Source: Okeania sp. SIO3I5
Lineage (GTDB): Bacteria; Cyanobacteriota; Cyanobacteriia; Cyanobacteriales; Microcoleaceae
Assembly (NCBI RefSeq): GCF_010672085.1
Contig: NZ_JAAHHT010000027.1
Span: 66,858-106,937 of the forward strand
DNA: 40,080 nucleotides
Reading direction: 5' to 3'
Shown in pieces: positions 1 through 8,852 of this stretch. Numbering within the stretch: the stretch's first letter is position 1; the number at the start of each line of letters is the position of its first letter. The translations under genes and the position numbers were made by a program. The notes beneath the pieces were generated by a model that was given only the letters and a program-made list of their open reading frames with translations, was not told the origin of the DNA and made no database searches.

Positions 1-650
1 TCGGCGCGTCAAAGGATTTTCCCTTGCATCTTCAGAAAAATTTTGATATCATAAAATTTAGCTGGGGTTACTCGCCCATACGCATGACTTTTTATTCAAC
101 CAAAATCTTTACTCAGAGGCAATCAAATATTCAGAAATTTTTCCCAGGAGCAATACCAGAAATGTTTGCATTTTACGAAGCTCCCATAAATGGTAATTTT
201 TCCTTGCTCGAATCTTTCCATCCACCCTCAGTGAAAAATCACCAACATTATCATTTTATGAAGCTCCTAAAAAATTCGGCGCGTCAAAGGATTTTCCCTT
301 GCATCTTCAGAAAAATTTTGATATCATAAAATTTAGCTGGGGTTACTCGCCCATACGCATGACTTTTTATTCAACCAAAATCTTTACTCAGAGGCAATCA
401 AATATTCAGAAATTTTTCCCAGGAGCAATACCAGAAATGTTTGCATTTTACGAAGCTCCCATAAATGGTAATTTTTCCTTGCTCGAATCTTTCCATCCAC
501 CCTCAGTGAAAAATCACCAACATTGTCATTTTATGAAGCTCCCGAAAAAATCGGCGCGTCAAAGGATTTTCCCTTGCATCTTCAGAAAAATTTTGATATC
601 ATAAAGTTTAGCTGGGGTTACTCGCCCATACGCATGACTTTTTATTCAAG
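1..650. repeat. 275-bp tandem repeat, 2.4 copies, truncated by window start
   Basis: The unit starting TCGGCGCGTC at 1 starts again at 276 and 551, so the period is exactly 275 bp. Copies 1 and 2 are nearly identical; a few differences lie at the end of the unit (CATTATCATT against CATTGTCATT, CTCCTAAAA against CTCCCGAAA). Copy 3 matches to about 649 (TTTTTATTCAA) and then diverges. Each unit holds a weaker internal repeat (CATTTTACGAAGCTCC and CATTTTATGAAGCTCC). Because 275 is not a multiple of 3, the repeat is not an in-frame protein repeat, and the 101-codon open frames it creates are probably not genes. The array may continue left of the window. Confidence 0.9.
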
Positions 651-1016
651 CAAAAATATCATAGTTTCTCTGCGATCAAACTCCGTTCCCTTTTCACTCT
701 GCGACATGAAAGGGGAAGCAAGTGTGGCAGCTATATCGGGAAAGTTGTCGAAATAAAACCTAATGTAAAAGATACGCCTAAAGATTCTATAGAGCAATAG
801 TCAGATTCAACAATAATTTTCAATTCTTAGGAAATAAACTCTCAGTCACCTTGCTCTCTAGGTTTGATATTCTAATATTTCTTACTTTCTTACTGAGAAA
901 ATATATTTTTCCAACTTTTAAAATCTTATTTTTAACTTTTAACTTTTGACTTCAGTGAAACAGTAGGGTTATTGTTACAATATTTAACAAGATTCGTTAA
1001 ATTTTTCTTAAATATT

Positions 1017-3077
1017 ATGGATTTAGAAACAATATCATTTATACCTCGCCAAAAAGACATCAATTCCAACAGCAAGAAATTAGACACAGTAGAAGTCGAG
1101 GCAATGCAACTAAAAAATATAGATACAGAAATGCTCAAATCTCCAAATCCTCCAGAGACAACAGAAAATAATACCCTACGCTACGATCCAGAAGCAATAA
1201 CAGCCATCTATAGTAAACGTCCTTTTAAAGTCTGGAAACGGCGAATCAGTATCTTATGGACTTTTGTCCTATTTGCTTTTAACTTGTGGTTGGACAAAAT
1301 TACTGGTAATGCCACCAAAAATGAAAGAAAACGGGCAATCTGGTTAAGAGAAATTTTGACAAATCTCGGTCCTGCCTTTATTAAAGTAGGACAAGCACTA
1401 TCTACTAGACCAGATTTAGCTTCTCCAACATATTTAGATGAACTGACTAAATTACAAGACCAATTACCTGCTTTTCCCAATGAAATTGCTTATCATTTTA
1501 TAGAAGAAGAATTAGGTTTTCCTCCAGAAGAAATTTATGCAGAATTAACACCAAATCCTATCGCTGCTGCTTCCCTTGGACAAGTATATAAAGGCAAATT
1601 AAAAACAGGTGAAACAGTAGCAGTAAAAGTACAACGTCCTGGTTTATCAGAAAGCATTGCTTTAGACATTTATATATTAAGAACATTAGCTATTTGGGCA
1701 CATAAAAAGATTCAGCGACTCCGTAGCGATTTAGTAGCAATAATGGATGAATTTGGTACTCGAATATTTGAGGAAATGGATTACACTCAAGAAGGTCGAA
1801 ATGCTGAAAAATTTAAACAACTCTACGGTCATTTAAAAGATATTTATGTTCCTAAAATTTATTGGCAATATACCGGGCGTCGTGTGTTGACAATGGAGTG
1901 GATAACGGGTACTAAGCTAACTAATTTGGAAGCTATAAAAGCTAAAAATATTGATGCGAAATATCTGATAGAAATTGGTGTGCAATGTTCTTTAAGACAG
2001 TTATTAGAACATGGTTTTTTTCATGCCGATCCTCATCCTGGTAATTTATTAGCAAGTCCTGATGGTAAATTGGTTTATCTAGATTTTGGTATGATGAGTC
2101 AGGTTAAACCTTATCAGCGATATGGTTTATTAGAGGCAGTTGTACATTTGGTAAATCGTGATTTTGATGCTTTAGCTCAGGATTATGTGAAGCTAGAATT
2201 TTTAACTCCTGAAACTGATTTAACTCCGATTATTGGAGCATTAGCTGGTGTGTTTAATAATGCTCTTGGTGCAAGTGTGGCAGAGCTTAATTTTAAGAGT
2301 ATTACAGACCAGTTATCGGCTTTAATGTATGAGTATCCATTTCGGGTGCCTGCTTATTATGCTTTGATTATTCGCTCTTTGGTAACTTTGGAAGGTATTG
2401 CTATTAATGTTGAGCCTAATTTTAAAGTGTTGAGTAAAGCTTATCCTTATGTGGCAAAACGTTTATTAACTGACCCTGCTCCTGAGTTGAGAACTTCTCT
2501 AAAAGATTTACTTTTTAAGGATGGTGATTTTCGTTGGAATAGATTGGAAAATCTTTTAAGAAATGCGAGTAATAGTGATGATTATGATATTAGTAAGGTT
2601 TTGGATCAAGCTCTTGATTTTTTATTATCTGAACGGGGAGATTTTATTCGGGTTCGTTTAGTTGAAGAGCTGATTAACAGTCTAGATTTAGCATCGATAA
2701 ATACATTTATTAATGCCAGGACTAAAGTAGGTGAATGGTTGGGTTTGAAGGTAGAAAAAACTTCAGTTACTACATCTAGAAATCCAGCAGAGGAAAAGAG
2801 AGCAGAACATATTAAAAATATCTGGCAAATTATTCAGGATACTCCTGGTTTTGATGCTATGCAGTTAGTACAATTAGTGCCAAATATATTAGTTAAACCA
2901 GAGATGCAAAAGATGGGGCAACAAGTAGCAGGAGGTTTGACTCAACGAGCGATCGCTCGTTTGATTCGTCAAGTATTATTATCTCCAGATTATTCTAATA
3001 CTAATGGTAATGGTAATAGTAATGGTCATAAACCAAATACTCAACCTCAACTTTCTTTACCTGCTTCTTCTAGCTAA
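1017..3077 (+). CDS. ABC1/UbiB (AarF-type) kinase-like protein
   Basis: A 686-residue ABC1 (UbiB/ADCK) family atypical kinase. Family members act in quinone biosynthesis or lipid and quinone homeostasis at membranes; the exact role of this paralog cannot be read from sequence. Visible motifs in order: the family-specific KxGQ (KVGQ, about residues 123-126), the Ala-rich loop AAASLGQVY (183-191), the VAVK lysine (about K204), the ExD-type EEMDY (about 252-256), the catalytic-loop HADPHPGN (336-343) and DFG (356-358). A hydrophobic stretch near 80-92 precedes KxGQ. The tail is Asn/Gly/Ser-rich and low complexity. The ATG at 1017 is chosen over an upstream in-frame TTG at 972; a third option is ATG 1104. 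None has a clear Shine-Dalgarno. A HIP1 site lies inside the gene near 2949. It appears monocistronic. Confidence 0.93.
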   Translation: MDLETISFIPRQKDINSNSKKLDTVEVEAMQLKNIDTEMLKSPNPPETTENNTLRYDPEAITAIYSKRPFKVWKRRISILWTFVLFAFNLWLDKITGNATKNERKRAIWLREILTNLGPAFIKVGQALSTRPDLASPTYLDELTKLQDQLPAFPNEIAYHFIEEELGFPPEEIYAELTPNPIAAASLGQVYKGKLKTGETVAVKVQRPGLSESIALDIYILRTLAIWAHKKIQRLRSDLVAIMDEFGTRIFEEMDYTQEGRNAEKFKQLYGHLKDIYVPKIYWQYTGRRVLTMEWITGTKLTNLEAIKAKNIDAKYLIEIGVQCSLRQLLEHGFFHADPHPGNLLASPDGKLVYLDFGMMSQVKPYQRYGLLEAVVHLVNRDFDALAQDYVKLEFLTPETDLTPIIGALAGVFNNALGASVAELNFKSITDQLSALMYEYPFRVPAYYALIIRSLVTLEGIAINVEPNFKVLSKAYPYVAKRLLTDPAPELRTSLKDLLFKDGDFRWNRLENLLRNASNSDDYDISKVLDQALDFLLSERGDFIRVRLVEELINSLDLASINTFINARTKVGEWLGLKVEKTSVTTSRNPAEEKRAEHIKNIWQIIQDTPGFDAMQLVQLVPNILVKPEMQKMGQQVAGGLTQRAIARLIRQVLLSPDYSNTNGNGNSNGHKPNTQPQLSLPASSS

Positions 3078-3091
3078 GTTGATAATTCATT

Positions 3092-3202
3092 AATGGATAA
3101 TGGATAATGGATAATGGATAATGGATAATTACCTCTCCCTAAAAGGGAGAGGATTGACTAAAAGAAAAAAATTTTTTTTTCCCCTTAAAAGAGGAGGCTT
3201 TT
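3092..3202. repeat. ATGGATA heptamer run plus hairpin-rich dispersed repeat
   Basis: Directly after the kinase gene a heptamer (ATGGATA) is repeated about five times (3092-3129). It is followed by CCTCTCCCTAAAAGGGAGAGG, a perfect hairpin, and a second arm with CCCCTTAAAAGAGG. The same block occurs in inverted orientation at about 25095-25200, including the heptamers, and a diverged copy lies at 21471-21556. The hairpin may also end transcription of the upstream gene, but I see this primarily as a dispersed repeat. Confidence 0.75.
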
Positions 3203-3227
3203 AACCTGAATTATTTAATTAATAATT

Positions 3228-3504
3228 ATGGCTTGCTGATTAAATCTTAAAGCATTGACATTAATCATGGTTTGAGGTTTTTTAAGTCTTGAAAAAGTAC
3301 AAGGTTTTCCTTAATCAAGAGCTGCATAAAGTGAGGATGAAAGGGTTGACTTAGGAAGAAAAATCAAGGGATAATTCTGACTCCTGCCTTCTCGCTCCCA
3401 TACCCATTCCTCTTGTCTTCCCCTCCTGGGAGGGGTTAGGGGTGGGTTGTCTCGAGTCTCCTGATTCCTACCCTTACTCTTGTATACTTTTTCAGCCAAC
3501 CCTA
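3228..3504. mobile_element. MITE-like element, GGGTTTGCTGA family, copy 1 (degenerate left end)
   Basis: The non-coding element has left end GGCTTGCTGATTAAA and right end TTTTTCAGCCAACCC, imperfect inverted repeats flanked by TA. The inside (GAAAAAGTACAAGGTTTT, AGGATGAAAGGGTTGAC, then CTGCCTTCTCGCTC) matches copies at 5770-6015 and 7126-7400. The right part carries an internal hairpin (CCCCTCCTGGGAGGGG). There is no transposase frame inside. A flanking TA is typical of IS630/Tc1-type transposition, so mobilisation by such an enzyme is an inference. Confidence 0.75.
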
Positions 3505-3645
3505 ATTATTAATTATTCGGTAATTGATAATTTATGGATAATAATTGATTAAATTTTGGATTTTCGGATAAGTCTAATAGTTAATAGTTAGTTGTTAGTA
3601 GAAAATTTTTCTATTGACAACTAATTTTTTTTAATTGAGGTTTGA

Positions 3646-3753
3646 TTGAGCAATAATACTAAATATCGTTTCTTAATTATTGCAATATTAATGCTGATTA
3701 TTGACTTGGTGTTATTGGTTGGGTTACAATCGAGGAATAAGTATTTACGGTAA
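3646..3753 (+). CDS. possible 35-residue single-span membrane protein
   Basis: A short frame starts with TTG at 3646, five bases after a GAGG ribosome-binding-site-like motif (3637-3640), and ends with TAA at 3751-3753. The product is 35 residues: a polar N-terminus (MSNNTKYRF), one hydrophobic span (about residues 9-27, LIIAILMLIIDLVLLVGL) and a basic tail (QSRNKYLR). Cyanobacteria have many such small single-span subunits of photosynthetic or respiratory complexes, but I do not recognise this one as any known subunit. The non-ATG start and AT-rich context make a chance frame quite possible. Confidence 0.25.
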   Translation: MSNNTKYRFLIIAILMLIIDLVLLVGLQSRNKYLR

Positions 3754-4026
3754 TTAGCTTAAGAATGTGATTCTTAATGTAGATGACTGCAAGTCTTGAT
3801 TTTTTTAATTATGAATAATTAAACGGTTAACTTGCTGAGTAAAATATTTTGATAAGTCTATTTATAATTGGTGTATCTCAATATTTCCAAAAATACTTTT
3901 TTCATGTTCCCTGTTCCCTAAAAGGGATAAATTTTCGGCTTTATTAAAAATTGAGATGTACCCCTTTATAACTAACTTGGAGATACATAAATCCTGACAT
4001 TTTAGGACCACAAAAAATATAAAATT
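3754..4026. other. intergenic spacer, no gene recognised
   Basis: AT-rich spacer. It contains short fragments resembling the dispersed GTACA/TGTAC element (GGTGTATCTCAAT near 3872, GAGATGTACCCC near 3951) around a GTTCCCTGTTCCC tract. I see no open frame or RNA gene I can support. Confidence 0.4.
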
Positions 4027-4037
4027 AGGAGGATTTT

Positions 4038-4397
4038 ATGAGTAGTATACTTCCCGTCGTGTTTGTCTGGTTTGTTTCATTATTTGGTGCTTGCATAGGC
4101 ATTATCATCGGAGGTACTATTGGGGGAATAGTTGGTGCAATTACTCACTTAATTACTAAATTTAGATGTAGGATGAGAATATTTAATGCAGCGACTTTTA
4201 CTTCAATTTTAACTACAGTTATTTTTTTTCTTATGGCTCATCAAAAAATTCAACCTCTAAATTGTGCTGATGGTTTAGAGGGAGTTTATCTTTGTTTAAG
4301 TCCCCTATTGATTCCTTTTTGGGGAGCTATAATTGGAGGTATATTTGGCTCATTTATTGGAGTGTTAGTGGAAATATACAGAAAATTAAGTCGTTAA
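4038..4397 (+). CDS. small membrane protein with glycine-zipper spans, unknown function
   Basis: A 119-residue hydrophobic protein that I do not recognise. A strong Shine-Dalgarno AGGAGG at 4027-4032 sits five bases before the ATG, which fixes the start. The sequence suggests three membrane segments: residues about 5-37 (WFVSLFGACIGIIIGG then TIGGIVGAITHLI), about 50-66 (ATFTSILTTVIFFLMA) and about 88-112 (LLIPFWGAIIGGIFGSFIGVLV). The first and last contain GxxxG-type glycine repeats, which favour tight helix packing. A short loop with two cysteines (NCADGLEGVYLCLS) links segments two and three. The gene stands alone between repeat elements, so context gives no functional clue. Confidence 0.7.
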   Translation: MSSILPVVFVWFVSLFGACIGIIIGGTIGGIVGAITHLITKFRCRMRIFNAATFTSILTTVIFFLMAHQKIQPLNCADGLEGVYLCLSPLLIPFWGAIIGGIFGSFIGVLVEIYRKLSR

Positions 4398-4451
4398 ATT
4401 AATTAAATTAAATTAAATTGTTTATTAAAGTTTTTTGGGATTGATTTTGAT

Positions 4452-4603
4452 TATAGCCCACAGTTATGAGGTACAGTTGTTTTTATTCTTTTCTATTCCC
4501 CTACTCCCTACTCCCTACTCCCTACTCCCTCAAACAATAGACAATAGTCAACAGGCAAGAAATATAAAAGTGTACCTCACACTTACTGAGAAATACTTTA
4601 TAG
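4452..4603. repeat. palindromic dispersed element, GAGGTACA family, copy A
   Basis: The left end TATAGCCCACAGTTATGAGGTACA is complementary, with mismatches, to the right end TGTACCTCACACTTACTGAGAAATACTTTATA. The interior is a CCCTACT simple repeat. Related copies lie at 6057-6156 (weak), 8853-9062, 21286-21449 and 24744-24868. The element is non-coding; the remaining spacer to 4949 holds nothing I can identify. Confidence 0.65.
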
Positions 4604-5279
4604 TGAGAAGTTAGATTAGTCTAGAAGGAGAGGAAAGATTTTTTTATAACTAATCAAACTTAAAATTTACTGGGTATTACTATTACTATAATATAAGCAC
4701 CTGTACAAAATTAATTTAATATTTGTAAGCAATGAACAGCTTAACTGGGAACAAAAATACTTGTAGACAACAGCAGTAAATATATAGTTGAAGTCAGAAT
4801 TAAAATTATTGCTCTGACTAAATTTGATAGAAGCAAGAATGTCCTAATAGTAATTGTGAGTGCTATAAAAATAATTTAGGAGACCTACTTAACGTCAGCA
4901 TTAAATATAAAAAAACTAATTTTCGTTGAATACTTAATTAACAAATTAATTAACAAACACAGCTATTTTTATGGGCAAAAACACAATTTCGTCCTTGTTC
5001 TTTTGCTTTATAAAGCGATTGGTCAGCATCTATTAATAATGTACGAGGGGATAATTTTAAATTAGGAACTATACTGCTTACTCCTCAACTTATAGTAACA
5101 TAAGGACTTGTTTTTGAATAAACATGAGATATCTGAAGGTTTTTGATTTCCAATCTAATTAATTCTGCTCTTCGTAAAGCTTCATCAAGATTTATATTGG
5201 GCAATATAATTCCAAATTATTCTCCACCATAACGACATACTAAGTCAGTAGGAAATATAACGATTTTACTAATCGCCTG

Positions 5280-5488
5280 GTAAGCATTCAGCGGTTAGCT
5301 ATCAGCTCTCAGCTATGAGTTATTAACTCATTATATTGGAAAGAAGAATTAGTCTTATGACGAGAATTAAAAGTTATGAATGAAATTGCTCATTAGCTCA
5401 ATCTTAGTCGTTTCTTGCATAAGTTAAAAAGCTGTTAACGGAGTTCCTCCGCAGGAGGCTAGCTGAATGCTAATAGCTGAATGCTTAC
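5280..5488. mobile_element. 209-bp MITE with 13-bp terminal inverted repeats and 8-bp target duplication
   Basis: The left terminus GTAAGCATTCAGC (5280-5292) and right terminus GCTGAATGCTTAC (5476-5488) are perfect inverted repeats. They are flanked by identical ATCGCCTG octamers (5272-5279 and 5489-5496). Removing the element and one octamer restores the GGDEF reading frame across the site (KKVAQA joined to ISKIV). There is no coding capacity inside. A weaker relative seems to surround the third GGGTTTGCTGA element (TAAGTATTCAGCC near 7082 and GCTGAATGCTGACAT near 7470). Confidence 0.9.
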
Positions 5489-5769
5489 ATCGCCTGAGCA
5501 ACTTTTTTGAGACACTGACCTCCCTCTGGATGCCCATAATAATCATTATAATATTTGAAATAATATACATCACAAATCATCAAAGATAAAGGCTTTTATT
5601 CTTGTCTGAGTTGTTCCCATTTTTGGTAAAAATATTCATCAAATTTACGACGATTAGCCAAGGAGGTTAGACTATCTAAACTAGCAATTACTTGTAAATT
5701 TTGGTTAGCTTTTTTGATGGCTATTTCTGCTTTTTTGCGTTGAATTAATCCACCTAATTGAGTAATAAT

Positions 5770-6015
5770 TAGGGTTTGCTGATTAAATTTTAAAGCATTT
5801 ACAGATAAAGGTTTTAGCCGTTTTATGTCTGGAAAAAGTACAAGGTTTTTGCTCCTTAAAGCTCAAAAAGTTAGGATGAAAGGGTTGACAAGAGCCGAAA
5901 AATCACGAATTAAATTCTTCCTTCTGCCTTCTCGCTCATTCCTTACTCCTCCTGTCTCCTGTCTCCTGTCTCCTGACTCCTACCCTCACCCATAAGACTT
6001 TTTCAGCAAACCCTA
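5770..6015. mobile_element. MITE-like element, GGGTTTGCTGA family, copy 2
   Basis: The ends TAGGGTTTGCTGA (5770-5782) and TCAGCAAACCCTA (6003-6015) are perfect inverted repeats with TA at both borders. It lies inside the GGDEF pseudogene and has the same orientation as copy 1. A CTGTCTC/CTCCTGA tandem run fills the right half, where copies 1 and 3 have a different sequence, so the cargo of these elements varies. No transposase is encoded. Confidence 0.85.
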
Positions 6016-6200
6016 ATTAAGAGCATTGCGATCGAGAAATTGTATTGCAGTAGAAATATAGCGTTTCTCATATTAATGAGCTACAGTATTTTTTTCTCTT
6101 CCCTATTCCCTAAAATTCAAAACTTGTGTACATCACGAGAGTTAGAAATGCTATATATACAAATTCAGAACAGAAAAATTAAACAATAACTATCCAATAA

Positions 6201-7061
6201 TTAAGGAAATATCTTAACAAAATCCTCCACAGTATAATACCCATGAACCCGTACCCGATGTAAACTTAATAAACCTTGTTCTACTCTAGCATTTCCTGGT
6301 TTAGTAGTGACACCAAACTTATATCTTGCTTCTGAAACATCCCTTAAAACGAGATCATTATAAACACCTGCTGGATAAGAAAAAGCAATAACTTCAGAAC
6401 CAATTTTTTCCTCTATCTTTTCCTTAGATTGAAATATTTCTGCCTGGCGTTGAGTGCTAGATATTACAGTCAAATCAGGATGAGAATTTGTATGAGAACC
6501 AAATTGAATCAAACCAGAATTATACATTTCTTGAATATTTTGCCAGGAGATATGGCGACTATCACCAAGATAATTGAAACTAATAAAAAATGTAGCTTGC
6601 AAATTATATTTCTTTAAAATCGGATAAGCGGTAGTGTAGTTATCAATATACCCATCATCAAAAGTAAGTAAAATAGGTTTTTTCGGGATAGGTTTACCAG
6701 CTTGCCAATCTTCTAAATCTTTAAAAGTAATTGTCTGATAACCAGTCTCATGTAGATGTTTCATTTGAGCAGCAAAAACATCAGGAGGCACCATTAAATC
6801 ATTCTTCGGGTTAACAGAAATAGAATGATACATCAAAATAGGAACAGCTTCCACAACCTGTTTAGGAATAATAGTTTTTGCCGTGCTGATATTTGCGGAA
6901 ACAGAAACAGTAACTGGCGACGATTTATCAACTCCAAAATCATCAAAATTATCTATAGATTTACTGGTTTTCTGACAACCAGACATCTGAGAAACCAACA
7001 GGATAAAAATGAAATTTAACATGAAATATTTAATCAAATTCCCCATCCAAACTAACCTCAT
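6201..7061 (-). CDS. polysaccharide deacetylase (NodB-type), probable lipoprotein
   Basis: A 286-residue NodB-domain (carbohydrate esterase 4-like) protein. The family removes N-acetyl groups from peptidoglycan, chitin-like or exopolysaccharide chains using a metal. Catalytic features: LTFDDGY (about 132-138) with the base and metal Asp pair, SHTNSHP (189-195) with metal ligands H190 and H194, FSYPAG (227-232) in place of the usual RxPY strand, and LHRVRVHG near 267-274. The N-terminus has a hydrophobic span (about 11-28) ending SQMSGC, a lipobox-like site with Cys29, which suggests export and lipid anchoring. The start could also be Met6 or Met14, both leaving the signal intact. The conserved YHSIS near residue 78 is typical of the polysaccharide-biosynthesis subgroup. 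The gene is isolated, with repeats on both sides. Confidence 0.9.
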   Translation of the reverse strand: MRLVWMGNLIKYFMLNFIFILLVSQMSGCQKTSKSIDNFDDFGVDKSSPVTVSVSANISTAKTIIPKQVVEAVPILMYHSISVNPKNDLMVPPDVFAAQMKHLHETGYQTITFKDLEDWQAGKPIPKKPILLTFDDGYIDNYTTAYPILKKYNLQATFFISFNYLGDSRHISWQNIQEMYNSGLIQFGSHTNSHPDLTVISSTQRQAEIFQSKEKIEEKIGSEVIAFSYPAGVYNDLVLRDVSEARYKFGVTTKPGNARVEQGLLSLHRVRVHGYYTVEDFVKIFP

Positions 7062-7125
7062 AAATTCTGATTATACTAACATAAGTATTCAGCCATCAGT
7101 TATCAACTTATTAGAAAAAATACAT

Positions 7126-7400
7126 TAGGGTTTGCTGAAAAAATCTTATGAGTAAGGGTAGGAGTCAGGAGACTCGAGACAACCCACCCCTAACCCCTCC
7201 TAGGAGGGGAAGACAGGAGAAGTAAGGAATTTAGAGGAGGCAGGAGGAAGAATTTAATTCGTGATTTTTCAGCAAGAGCGTCAATCAAAATCCTTACTTT
7301 ATGCAGCTCTAAATAGCTAAAACCTTGTACTTTTTTAATACCTAAAAAAGCTAAAACCATGATTAAAGTCAATGCTTTAAAATTTAATCAGCAAACCCTA
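7126..7400. mobile_element. MITE-like element, GGGTTTGCTGA family, copy 3 (inverted)
   Basis: The ends TAGGGTTTGCTGA (7126-7138) and TCAGCAAACCCTA (7388-7400) are inverted repeats bordered by TA. The interior is the reverse complement of copies 1 and 2: it contains AACCTTGTACTTTTT and a CCCCTCCTAGGAGGGG hairpin. The 60-codon open frame on the minus strand within it matches nothing I know and is probably not a gene. Confidence 0.85.
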
Positions 7401-7568
7401 CATTAGCGGAGTACAAATCCCTTGCTCAACTGGGTGTAACGAAGATACCCTCCCTGGTTGATTTTTATTGCTGAATGCTGACATACTAATGTTTCTAAAT
7501 TTAGCAATCATACAGCAAAACGGAATAGTTCCCGCTATGCTGTTGTAAGTGACTTTTTGCAATTTATT

Positions 7569-8804
7569 ATGGCAACAATTAACGATAATTACCTCAAACT
7601 CAAAGCAGGATATCTATTCCCAGAAATAGCTAGACGGGTTAATACCTTCGCTGAAGCAAACCCCGACGCCCAAATTATTAAATTGGGTATTGGAGATGTA
7701 ACGGAACCATTGCCAGAAGCTTGTTGTCAGGCCATGACTAAAGCTGTGTCAGAAATGGGCGATCGCTCGACTTTTAAGGGTTATGGCCCAGAACAGGGTT
7801 ATGGTTGGTTGCGGGAGATAATTGCGACTCAAGATTTCCAAGCTAGGGGATGCGATATTGATGCGTCGGAAATTTTCATTTCTGATGGTTCAAAGTGTGA
7901 TACTGGTAATATTCTAGATATTTTTGGCAATAATAATACTATTGCTGTGACAGATCCGGTATATCCAGTGTATGTAGATACGAATGTCATGGCAGGTAAT
8001 ACTGGTAATGTGAATGAAAAAGGAGAATATGAGGGTTTCGTTTATTTACCAATAACAGCAGAGAATAATTTTACTGCCGAAATTCCTACTCAAAAGGTGG
8101 ATTTGATTTATTTGTGTTTTCCTAATAACCCCACTGGTGCGACGGCAACTAAAGAATATTTGCAAGTATGGGTAAATTATGCCAAAGCGAATAACGCCAT
8201 TATTTTATTCGATGCTGCTTACGAAGCTTATATTACCGATGCAAGTCTTCCCCATTCTATTTATGAGATAGAAGGAGCAAGAGAATGCGCGATCGAATTT
8301 CGTTCTTTTTCAAAGAATGCTGGTTTTACTGGTACTCGTTGTGCGTTGACTGTCATACCCAAAACTCTCAAAGGGAAAGCTGCTGATGGTAGCGATGTAG
8401 AATTATGGAAATTGTGGAACCGCCGTCATTGCACTAAATTTAATGGAGTTTCTTATATCGTGCAGCGGGGTGCAGAAGCAGTTTATTCCGAGGAAGGGAA
8501 AGCGCAGGTGAAAAAGTTGATCGAATTTTATTTAGAGAATGCGAAAATTATTTGCTCCCAGTTACAAGCAGCAGGGTTAACTGTTTATGGAGGAGTGAAC
8601 GCGCCTTATGTTTGGGTGCAAACTCCCACAGGTTTGTCGAGTTGGGATTTTTTCGATAAGCTGTTGCAAAATTGTAATGTTGTCGGTACTCCCGGTTCTG
8701 GTTTCGGTGCAGCAGGTGAAGGTTATTTTCGTATTTCCGCTTTTAATAGTCGGGAAAATGTCAACGAAGCGATGAAACGGATAACTGAGAAATTTAAAGT
8801 TTAG
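7569..8804 (+). CDS. dapL: LL-diaminopimelate aminotransferase
   Basis: A PLP-dependent fold-type I aminotransferase of 411 residues, the usual length for DapL. It converts tetrahydrodipicolinate directly to LL-diaminopimelate with glutamate as donor, feeding lysine and peptidoglycan synthesis; this is the normal route in cyanobacteria, plants and Chlamydia. Motifs: the N-terminal [18 protein letters not shown] typical of Dap[44 protein letters not shown], and [13 protein letters not shown] with the PLP Schiff-base lysine at about K249. The ATG at 7569 gives the family's standard start; an upstream in-frame TTG (7557) adds four residues only. No strong Shine-Dalgarno is visible. HIP1 sites lie inside and just after the gene. 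Confidence 0.97.
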   Translation: MATINDNYLKLKAGYLFPEIARRVNTFAEANPDAQIIKLGIGDVTEPLPEACCQAMTKAVSEMGDRSTFKGYGPEQGYGWLREIIATQDFQARGCDIDASEIFISDGSKCDTGNILDIFGNNNTIAVTDPVYPVYVDTNVMAGNTGNVNEKGEYEGFVYLPITAENNFTAEIPTQKVDLIYLCFPNNPTGATATKEYLQVWVNYAKANNAIILFDAAYEAYITDASLPHSIYEIEGARECAIEFRSFSKNAGFTGTRCALTVIPKTLKGKAADGSDVELWKLWNRRHCTKFNGVSYIVQRGAEAVYSEEGKAQVKKLIEFYLENAKIICSQLQAAGLTVYGGVNAPYVWVQTPTGLSSWDFFDKLLQNCNVVGTPGSGFGAAGEGYFRISAFNSRENVNEAMKRITEKFKV

Positions 8805-8831
8805 TAGGGACGTTCCATGGAACGTCCCTAC
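8804..8831. terminator. 28-nt perfect palindrome after dapL, possible terminator or dispersed repeat
   Basis: The sequence starting at the last base of the dapL stop codon is a perfect self-complementary 28-mer with half-arm GTAGGGACGTTCCA. As RNA it would form a strong hairpin, but no U-run follows; a HIP1 site (GCGATCGC) follows instead. The central 26 nt recur at 25251-25276, where no gene ends nearby, so it is a dispersed palindrome that may have been co-opted as a terminator. Confidence 0.55.
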
Positions 8832-8852
8832 GCGATCGCTCAGAAACCGGGT

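Larger units (their letters stand above)
4950..6060 (-). pseudogene. GGDEF diguanylate cyclase pseudogene, broken by stops and two inserted elements
   Basis: Reading leftwards, fragments of a GGDEF domain can be joined: a coil ending in IQRKKAEIAIKKANQNL, then ASLDSLTSLANRRKFDEYF, then [18 protein letters not shown], then YGGE, IILPNINLDEALRRAE, and the typical C-terminus DADQSLYKAKEQGRN. Active members make cyclic di-GMP. Here the GGEEF active-site signature is destroyed, because its second Glu codon is TAA (near 5214). Further in-frame stops lie in VTIS*GVSS (near 5085) and RQE*KPLS. A 209-bp element (5280-5488) splits the gene with an 8-bp target duplication, and a MITE (5770-6015) interrupts the upstream helical linker. 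About 15 residues of coding sequence continue beyond that MITE (YISTAIQFLDRNALN); anything further 5' is missing. The gene is dead. Confidence 0.85.

Noticed and set aside
24-604. Two identical 101-codon frames in the 275-bp repeat
   Set aside because: They arise once per repeat unit, overlap each other, have no ribosome-binding site and resemble no protein; the unit length is not a multiple of three.
7190-7372. A 60-codon frame in the third GGGTTTGCTGA element
   Set aside because: It lies wholly in a MITE, is not preserved in the other two copies, and has no ribosome-binding site.
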